Part shown: positions 5,321-11,279 of the stretch, piece by piece | Position numbering within the stretch: the stretch's first letter is position 1 | How the letters are laid out: each line of letters begins with the position of its first letter | Assembly: GCA_031290295.1 (NCBI GenBank) | Contig: JAITNT010000282.1 | Span: 1-11,279 of the forward strand | Direction: 5' to 3' | Source of the DNA: Clostridiales bacterium | Lineage (GTDB): Bacteria; Bacillota; Clostridia; Christensenellales; DUVY01 | Length of the DNA: 11,279 nucleotides | Program-made: the position numbers and the translations under genes | Notes under the pieces: model-generated | Databases searched by the model: none | What the model saw: only the letters and a program-made list of their open reading frames with translations | Told to the model about the DNA's origin: nothing

Positions 5321-8300
5321 ATGCAAGCGGTATACGCGAACGGGCGTGAAAGCGCGGGATACGATATATTTCGGGACAAGGCGAGGCTGCGGGATTTATA
5401 TGCCTTTTTGTCGCGAAACGACGGCTTGACGTTTTACCAATGCGTGGAGGTGTTAGCCGTAAAGCCGGACGCGACAAGGGTTTTGACGTTCGACGAATGG
5501 CACGAAACGACCGACCGCAGGATTAAGCGCGGGAGCAAGGCGATAACCGTTTTGGACGCGTTGCAACCTAACCGCAAACAGTACCTGTTCGACGTGAGCC
5601 AAACCTACGGCTTTACCGCGTACCGGCAGGGCGAGAACATAACCGACGCGCTTTTGTTGGACGCGGTTAAGAGCCAATGCCTTTGGCTTGGGAATAATTC
5701 CCCGCGCGACACGGGCGGGACGTACCGCGACCGGCTGTATTCGGCGGTGTCGGATTATTGCGGCAGCCGCGTTTCGGATCTATCGGAGGGCGGCGATGAA
5801 AGGTTCGGGAAAGCCGTGACGGACGGCGTATTTACCTGCGTTGTAGAGCGATATAACAAGCCTGCGGATTACATACGCTATGAGGAATACCCGGAGTTAG
5901 AGGGGAACGCCGCGATCGCGGCGGGCGCGGCGGCGGCAAGGATAGCGGATTTTCTGTTTACAAGCATAACCCGATATAGGAGTATAAGAGATGAAAGAAA
6001 CGAACGGCAACGGCGCGGCCGGCCCGTTAAACAAGTCAACATTACCCCGCAGGCGGAAGCCCGGCAGCGGTCCTTATTCGACCTCCTTGACCAAGTACGG
6101 GATACTGATGAGGAATTTCCTGATGCTGAACGAGCCGGCGCTGTATTTGAGCCTGATTCTTTCGGGCAGGTTATTCCCTTTTCTGTTGCGGGCGCAGAGG
6201 GACGCGGGGCTGTTGAGGGAGCGGCTGAGCTTGGAATTGCACAAGCGGAATCCGCCGCCGACGAAAGCGGAAGTATCGTTTTTGGCGAGGGCGCGGTACG
6301 AGAACCAAATCGAACGGCAGATACACGAGCTGATTATGGCGCGAATCGTTTACCGGACTACCGACTGACCGAAGAAAGCTTTGCAAATCCCGGCGGCGCG
6401 AAAAAACGGTACGGCAATAACGCCGCCGCGATCCGGCTGTTGCAAGAGCTTGAAGCATCGGGTATATCGGCGACAAAGGAACAGCAAGCCGTTTTAGCGA
6501 GGTACGTCGGTTGGGGCGGGATTCCGCAAGCGTTCGACGAACGGAACGCGGATTGGGCGAAGGAGTACGGGGAGTTAAAGGAGCTTTTGTCCGCCGAGGA
6601 TTACAACCTTGCCAGAGGCTCGACGCTGAACGCGCATTACACAAGCAAGACGGTGATCGACGCGATTTACAAAGGTCTTGCCCGCATGGGCTTTACGGAC
6701 GGCGTTATGCTGGAACCCGCTTGCGGCACGGGGAATTTTATCGGGCTTATGCCGGATACGTTCAAAAATAAGGTCTACGGCGTGGAGCTGGACAATATAA
6801 CGGGCAGGATAGCGAAACATCTTTACCCGAACGCGGACATTCAAATTAAGGGCTTCGAGGACACAAGCTTTCCCGACGGTTATTTTGACGGCGCGGCTAC
6901 AAACGTACCTTTCGGTTCGTATTCGGTATTCGACCCTAAGTACGACAAGCATAACCTATATATCCACGATTATTTTATTCTTAAAACGCTGGACAAGCTC
7001 CGCGAGGGCGGCGTGGCGGCGATCGTTACGAGCAAGGGTACGTTGGATAAGGCGAACGCCGGAGTTCGCAGACTGATAGCGGAGCGGGCGCGGCTTTTGG
7101 GCGCGGTACGGCTGCCGAATAACGCGTTTAAGGCTAACGCCGGGACGGAGGTCACGGCGGATATTCTGTTTTTCCGTAAGGTGTCGGCAGATACGCAAGC
7201 GGAGCGGGAATTAGATTGGATCGACGTCGGAACGGACGCAAACGGCGTACCTGTGAACGGATATTACCTTGCCCACCCCGAAACGGTTTTGGGAACGATG
7301 AAGCAAGGCAAGTCCATGTACGGCAATGCGGACGAAACCTACTGCGAGCCGGACGGCAGGGAGCTAAAAGACGCGCTGGCGGAGGCTATACAAAATCTGC
7401 CCGAAAACGTGTACGCGTCCCGCGCGGCTCGGGCGGGCGCGGATACGGAGGCGAATGAGCAAGCCGTCATACCTGCCGACTTGTCGGTCAGGAATTATTG
7501 CTATGCGGTTCTCGATAACAAAATCTATATGCGCGTGGATAACGAGATGGTTTTGCAGAACGTGCCGCCGTCGCAGGAATTACGGTTGAAGGGCTTAATC
7601 GGGTTGCGTCGGCAGGTACGGAATTTGTTAGACGTGCAGTTGGATAACTGCACCGATTGGGTATTAGAGAGGGAGCAGGAAAGGCTGAACGCGATGTACG
7701 GCCGTTTTGTCCGGCAGTACGGCGCGTTAAATACGAAAACGAACCGAAACCTATTCCGCGAGGACGCGGACTACACCCTGCTCATATCGCTTGAAAGCTA
7801 CGACGAGGCAAGCGGCGCGGCAAGAAAGACGGATATATTTTCCAAGCGGACGATCCGCAAATATACGCGCCCGACGCACGCGGGCACGGCGTTGGAAGCC
7901 TTGCAGATCAGCAAGAACGAAACGGGGCGCGTCAGCCTGAAAATCATCGGGGAATTGACGGGCAAGGGTTACGAGCAAATCACGGCGGAGCTTGACGGGC
8001 ATATCTACCGCAACCCGGAGCTTGTGACCGAGAACGGCGACAGGTACGGGGGGTGGGAAACGGCGAGCGAATACCTATCCGGCAACGTGCGGCGCAAGCT
8101 GGACTTTGTTAGCGCCTACGCTCAAAGCCGCCCCGAATTTACTAAAAACATAGCGGCGTTAGAGCGCGTACAGCCCGCGCCGCTGTCCGCGTCCGAGATC
8201 AGCGTACGCATCGGCATGGGGTGGATCGCCCCCGAAATTTACAAGCAGTTTCTTTGCGAAAGGTTTCACGCGGGGTATTGGGACGCAAGGAAGGTCCGTT

Positions 8301-11254
8301 TATCCTTTAATCCGTATACGCAAAGCTGGAAGCTGGAAGCCCCGCCGGGGGTTACGCGGTCGTTCGAGTCTGCAAACGTATACGGCACGGAGCGCATGAA
8401 CGGGTGCGTGATTTTTGAACACGCGATTAACCTGCAAACGCCGTCCGTATTCGACAAGACTACCGACGCGGACGGCAAGGAAAGGCGCGTGTTAAACAAG
8501 CCCCAAACGATAGCCGTGCGGGAAAAGCTGAGGAAGATACAGGAGGAATTTAAGGCGTGGGTGTTCGACGAGCCTGACCGCCGCGAGGAATTGGTGCGGG
8601 TATACAACGAGCGGTTTAACAACATTACGCTGGCGGCTTACGACGGCGGTTATTTGACGTTCCCCGAAATGAACCCTTTAATCGAGTTAAAGCCGTACCA
8701 AAAGGACGCGGTGGAGCGGATCGTCACGGCGGGGAATACCCTGCTGCACCACGTCGTGGGGGCGGGCAAGACCTATGAAATCGCCGCCGCCGCGATGAAA
8801 TTACGGCAGTTAAAATTAGCGCAAAAGCCGATGATTATCGTGCCGAACCATTTGGTGCTGCAATGGGCGAGCGAGTTCAGAACGCTGTACCCGCAGGCTA
8901 ACCTGCTCATAGCGACGAAAAGGGATTTTGAGAAAGAAAACCGCCTGAAATTCGTATCGCGCATCGCGACGGGCGATTGGGACGCGGTTATTATGGCGAT
9001 GTCCTCCTTTGAGAAAATCCCTATTTCGCAGGAGCGGCGCGAAAAGAAAATCCGCGAGGAAATACTCGGTATCAGGGAAAGGCTTGACGAGGCGCGGGCT
9101 GAGGAGAACAGCCGGCTTACCGTCAAAATCATGGAAAAGGTGCTGAAGGACAGGAAGGCGACCCTGAAGGAATTGTCGGAAAGCAAAAAGGACGGGTTAA
9201 TCCGGTTTGAGGACTTGGGCGTGGATTACCTGTTCGTCGACGAGGCGCATAAGTTTAAGAACAAGTTTATCTTCACTAAGATGTCGAACGTAGCCGGGGT
9301 TTCGCAGGCGGCGTCCAAGCGGTCGTCTGATTTGGATATGAAAATCGATTACCTTTCCGAATTGCACAAGGGACAAAAGGGCGTCGTGTTCGCGACGGGA
9401 ACGCCGATCAGCAATTCAATGGTGGAGATGTATACCATGCAGTCATATTTGCAACGGCAGGACTTAACCGAGATGGGCTTGCACGTATTCGACCATTGGG
9501 CGGCGAATTTCGGAATAACGGTGTCGGCTTTGGAGTTAGCGCCGAGCGGACAGGGGTATCGCTCAAAGACGCGGTTTGCCAAGTTTACGAACCTGCCCGA
9601 GCTGTTAAGGATGTACCGGAAGTTTGCCGACGTTAAAACGGCGGATATGCTGAAGCTGCCCGTGCCGAAAGCCAACAAGCACGTCGTCACGATCAAGCCT
9701 ACGGACACGGTATTGGAATTGTGCGAGATAATCGCAAACCGCGCCGAGCGGATAAACGACGGCGGCGTACCGCCGGAGGTAGACAACATGCTCAAAATCA
9801 CGGGCGACGGCAGAAAGCTTGCGCTTGACCCGCGCTGCTTTGACAGCGCCGCGCCCGATAACCCCGACCACAAGGTTAATATCTGCGCCGAGAATATTTA
9901 CAGGATTTGGAAGGACACGGCAGAGAAACGCGGAACGCAGCTTGTGTTCTGCGACCTGTCCACGCCCAAAACGGCGTATGAGGACTACGACCCCGACAAG
10001 AATTTTGACGTGTACAACCACGTCAAGACCGCGCTTGTGCAAACGGGCGTCCCCGCTAACGAGATAGCTTTTATTCACGAGGCCGGGAACGACGTCGCCA
10101 AGCAAACGCTGTTCGATAATGTCAGAGCGGGCAAGGTGCGAATCCTCATCGGCAGCACCGAGAAATGCGGCGCGGGAACGAACGTGCAGAACAGGCTGGT
10201 CGCGTTACACCATTTAGACACGCCGTACCGCCCGAGCGATTTAGAGCAGCGCGAGGGCAGAGCGATACGGCAGGGCAACGGCAACGCCGAGGTGGATATT
10301 TACACTTACGTCACGGAGCGCACGTTCGACGCGTACAGCTATCAAATCCTTGAAAACAAGCAGCGGTTTATAGCCCAAGTGAACACGGGCGAATTGACCG
10401 TGCGCGAAGCCGCCGACATCGACGAAACGACCCTGACGTACGCGGAAATCAAGGCGATTACGTCGGCGAACCCTTTAATCAAGCGCAAGAACGAGGTAGA
10501 GAACGAGCTCGGTAATTTGCAGGTTTTAGAAGGACAATACCGTAAAAACCGTTACGCCCTGCAAGACAGAGCGTTTAAGACGCTGCCCCAAACGATAGCG
10601 GAAATGCAAGGGCGAATCGGGGAGTACGGGCTGGACATTGTTTTGCGCGACGGGAACAAAACCGGGAGCTTTGCGGTGACGGTCGCGGGAAAGCCCTACA
10701 CCGAAAGGAAGGACGCCGCCGAACTCCTGCACCGGCTTATATGCTCGCCGGCGAACGCGGATAAAGCCGTGGCGGTTTACAAGGGCTTCGGGATTATTCC
10801 CGAGCAGCTTGTATTGCTGACCGACAGGACGGTTATTTTGCGCGGTAACGGCGACCACCGTTTGAGCATATCCGAAAGCGCGGCGGGAACGATGACGAGG
10901 ATAGATAACGCGTTAGAGGGCTTAGAGGACGGCTTAAAGGCGTTAAACGGGCGGCTTGAAGCCTATGCCGCCGAATCCGAGGCGGCAAAAGCCGAGCTAG
11001 AAAAGCCGTTCGAGCACGCGCGGAGGGTTATCGACCTTACGTCGGAGCTGGAAAAAATCAATGCCGAGCTTAACCTTGACAATGGCGAAATCGACATTGT
11101 AATCGACGACGCTAAATTCCAAAACGAGGTAAGCGCGGAAACCGGCGACGCGGACGAAAGCGGCGATGGGGACAACGGGGACGACGGCGGTAAACGCCCC
11201 GTCGATATTCCCGAAAGGGAAGCGGAGCGTCGGCACGACTATGATTTAGAATAA
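5321..11254 (+). CDS. Giant ArdC-N-like / N6-methyltransferase / SNF2 helicase fusion (DarB-like)
   Basis: The 1977-residue product belongs to the giant methyltransferase-helicase proteins of Firmicutes conjugative elements, related in plan to the phage P1 DarB anti-restriction protein. Residues 25-100 are ArdC-N-like (DATRVLTFDEWHETTDRRIKRG and FDVSQT, 90-95). Residues 222-345 are an acidic, low-complexity linker whose DNA also encodes a TnpV-like frame. Residues 345-620 are an N6-adenine methyltransferase: VGWGGIP (396-402), NAHYTS, SAM motif EPACGTGNF (465-473), YGVELDNITGRIAK, and motif IV as NVPFG (528-532). Residues 1120-1690 are an SF2/SNF2 helicase: GAGKT (1147-1151), DEAH (1307-1310), ATGTP (1358-1362), GAGTNVQ (1617-1623) and the arginine-finger region QREGRAIRQG (1643-1652). 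A coiled-coil-like segment (about 1855-1918) and a Asp/Gly-rich tail end the protein. The start is supported by GGAGG (5306-5310). It probably acts on DNA entering the cell. Confidence 0.9.
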   Translation: MQAVYANGRESAGYDIFRDKARLRDLYAFLSRNDGLTFYQCVEVLAVKPDATRVLTFDEWHETTDRRIKRGSKAITVLDALQPNRKQYLFDVSQTYGFTAYRQGENITDALLLDAVKSQCLWLGNNSPRDTGGTYRDRLYSAVSDYCGSRVSDLSEGGDERFGKAVTDGVFTCVVERYNKPADYIRYEEYPELEGNAAIAAGAAAARIADFLFTSITRYRSIRDERNERQRRGRPVKQVNITPQAEARQRSLFDLLDQVRDTDEEFPDAERAGAVFEPDSFGQVIPFSVAGAEGRGAVEGAAELGIAQAESAADESGSIVFGEGAVREPNRTADTRADYGANRLPDYRLTEESFANPGGAKKRYGNNAAAIRLLQELEASGISATKEQQAVLARYVGWGGIPQAFDERNADWAKEYGELKELLSAEDYNLARGSTLNAHYTSKTVIDAIYKGLARMGFTDGVMLEPACGTGNFIGLMPDTFKNKVYGVELDNITGRIAKHLYPNADIQIKGFEDTSFPDGYFDGAATNVPFGSYSVFDPKYDKHNLYIHDYFILKTLDKLREGGVAAIVTSKGTLDKANAGVRRLIAERARLLGAVRLPNNAFKANAGTEVTADILFFRKVSADTQAERELDWIDVGTDANGVPVNGYYLAHPETVLGTMKQGKSMYGNADETYCEPDGRELKDALAEAIQNLPENVYASRAARAGADTEANEQAVIPADLSVRNYCYAVLDNKIYMRVDNEMVLQNVPPSQELRLKGLIGLRRQVRNLLDVQLDNCTDWVLEREQERLNAMYGRFVRQYGALNTKTNRNLFREDADYTLLISLESYDEASGAARKTDIFSKRTIRKYTRPTHAGTALEALQISKNETGRVSLKIIGELTGKGYEQITAELDGHIYRNPELVTENGDRYGGWETASEYLSGNVRRKLDFVSAYAQSRPEFTKNIAALERVQPAPLSASEISVRIGMGWIAPEIYKQFLCERFHAGYWDARKVRLSFNPYTQSWKLEAPPGVTRSFESANVYGTERMNGCVIFEHAINLQTPSVFDKTTDADGKERRVLNKPQTIAVREKLRKIQEEFKAWVFDEPDRREELVRVYNERFNNITLAAYDGGYLTFPEMNPLIELKPYQKDAVERIVTAGNTLLHHVVGAGKTYEIAAAAMKLRQLKLAQKPMIIVPNHLVLQWASEFRTLYPQANLLIATKRDFEKENRLKFVSRIATGDWDAVIMAMSSFEKIPISQERREKKIREEILGIRERLDEARAEENSRLTVKIMEKVLKDRKATLKELSESKKDGLIRFEDLGVDYLFVDEAHKFKNKFIFTKMSNVAGVSQAASKRSSDLDMKIDYLSELHKGQKGVVFATGTPISNSMVEMYTMQSYLQRQDLTEMGLHVFDHWAANFGITVSALELAPSGQGYRSKTRFAKFTNLPELLRMYRKFADVKTADMLKLPVPKANKHVVTIKPTDTVLELCEIIANRAERINDGGVPPEVDNMLKITGDGRKLALDPRCFDSAAPDNPDHKVNICAENIYRIWKDTAEKRGTQLVFCDLSTPKTAYEDYDPDKNFDVYNHVKTALVQTGVPANEIAFIHEAGNDVAKQTLFDNVRAGKVRILIGSTEKCGAGTNVQNRLVALHHLDTPYRPSDLEQREGRAIRQGNGNAEVDIYTYVTERTFDAYSYQILENKQRFIAQVNTGELTVREAADIDETTLTYAEIKAITSANPLIKRKNEVENELGNLQVLEGQYRKNRYALQDRAFKTLPQTIAEMQGRIGEYGLDIVLRDGNKTGSFAVTVAGKPYTERKDAAELLHRLICSPANADKAVAVYKGFGIIPEQLVLLTDRTVILRGNGDHRLSISESAAGTMTRIDNALEGLEDGLKALNGRLEAYAAESEAAKAELEKPFEHARRVIDLTSELEKINAELNLDNGEIDIVIDDAKFQNEVSAETGDADESGDGDNGDDGGKRPVDIPEREAERRHDYDLE
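5978..5982 (+). promoter_or_regulatory. Shine-Dalgarno for the nested TnpV-like frame
   Basis: AGGAG lies exactly 8 nt upstream of the ATG at 5991, within the coding sequence of the giant gene. It is among the better-spaced sites in the window and supports true initiation of the nested frame. Confidence 0.55.
5991..6368 (+). CDS. TnpV-family protein encoded inside the giant gene in another frame
   Basis: This 125-residue frame lies entirely inside the giant gene, shifted by one base. From residue 35 it reads like the TnpV family of Firmicutes transposons and conjugative elements: KYGILMRNFLMLNEPALYL, LILSGRLFPFLLRAQRDAG, then after a variable part FLARARYENQIERQIHELI and MARIVY. In TnpV these correspond to the YL.E..P.LY..L..SG.L..YL pattern and the final MN.I...AEEI...E.IY helix. 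The function of TnpV is not established; it is named from transposon carriage. My count of G/C at third codon positions is about 95 of 125 (76%) here, against about 57 of 126 (45%) for the giant gene's frame over the same bases. The normal window pattern therefore follows this frame. The AGGAG at 5978 supports initiation. Overlap by chance remains possible. Confidence 0.6.
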   Translation: MKETNGNGAAGPLNKSTLPRRRKPGSGPYSTSLTKYGILMRNFLMLNEPALYLSLILSGRLFPFLLRAQRDAGLLRERLSLELHKRNPPPTKAEVSFLARARYENQIERQIHELIMARIVYRTTD

Positions 11255-11264
11255 GGGGGGACTT

Positions 11265-11279
11265 GTGGAGCTGAAAGCG
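11265..11279 (+). CDS. Possible start of a further gene (partial)
   Basis: A G-run (GGGGGGA, 11255-11261) just after the giant gene's stop is followed by GTG at 11265 and four more open codons (read as M-E-L-K-A) to the window end. The spacing is short and only five codons are visible, so this is a tentative continuation of the same operon. Confidence 0.3.

Noticed and set aside
6171..6644. Minus-strand open frame of 157 codons opposite the nested TnpV-like frame
   Set aside because: Its translation is proline/arginine-rich, no Shine-Dalgarno or family pattern was seen, and it extends into the conserved methyltransferase segment.
6511..6771. Second plus-strand nested frame in the giant gene
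   Set aside because: Unlike 5991-6368 it overlaps conserved methyltransferase motifs, its protein is arginine-rich without pattern, and it has no convincing ribosome binding site.
8773..9186. Minus-strand open frame of 137 codons
   Set aside because: It overlaps the conserved helicase sequence after the Walker A motif, and its protein is Ser/Phe-rich low complexity typical of antisense reading.
9349..9873. Minus-strand open frame of 174 codons within the helicase region
   Set aside because: It is the antisense of a well-conserved helicase segment containing ATGTP and other motifs. Its translation is serine-rich with no recognisable pattern, so it is a by-product of codon bias.
1..11279. CRISPR arrays, tRNA or rRNA genes
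   Set aside because: No regularly spaced direct repeats, and no tRNA cloverleaf or rRNA-like sequence, were seen on reading through the window.

Overview
The window looks like part of a mobile element (an integrative conjugative element, conjugative plasmid or large phage) from a gut-type Clostridia or other Firmicutes host. Three things point that way. Genes are tightly packed on one strand with strong AGGAGG-type ribosome binding sites. GC content is moderately high (estimated by eye at mid-50s percent, with G/C-rich third codon positions). The gene content is ParB-like, ArdC-like, a small orphan N6-adenine methyltransferase and a giant methyltransferase/SNF2-helicase fusion, which is typical of the anti-restriction and replication-maintenance part of such elements. 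No conjugation, integrase or capsid gene lies inside the window, so the element type cannot be fixed.

Layout, all on the + strand. 1-231 is the 3' end of an unrecognised gene. 237-1091 encodes a ParB/Srx-fold protein with a helix-turn-helix, and its gene contains a perfect 26-bp palindrome. 1076-1435 is a small unknown gene overlapping it by 16 nt. 1439-3709 encodes a mosaic protein: MutS domain-I-like N-terminus, an unidentified middle, and an ArdC-like C-terminus. A strong Shine-Dalgarno and in-frame ATG sit exactly between the middle and the ArdC part. 3713-3943 is a small unknown gene. 3946-4020 and 5223-5298 are two copies of a structured intergenic palindrome with compensatory base-pair changes, flanking a two-gene block: a small NPPF-type DNA methyltransferase (4047-4598) and a Cys/His-rich unknown (4654-5217). 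A separate perfect hairpin (4597-4627) begins within the methyltransferase stop codon. 5321-11254 encodes a 1977-residue protein: ArdC-N-like domain, acidic linker, N6-methyltransferase (EPACGTGNF / NVPF), central region, SNF2-type helicase (GAGKT / DEAH / QREGRAIRQG) and an acidic tail. The first codons of a further gene may start at 11265.

The most striking observation is a second open frame, 5991-6368, lying wholly within the giant gene in another frame. It has its own Shine-Dalgarno and reads as a TnpV-family protein, so a linker of about 125 residues in the giant protein appears to be dual-coding. Together with the internal start in the MutS/ArdC-like gene, this suggests that formerly separate small genes have been absorbed into polyvalent proteins. 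The likely joint role is protecting or processing the element's DNA during entry into a new host (modification, strand remodelling, ArdC-type single-strand binding). That role is inferred from family knowledge, not shown by the sequence.
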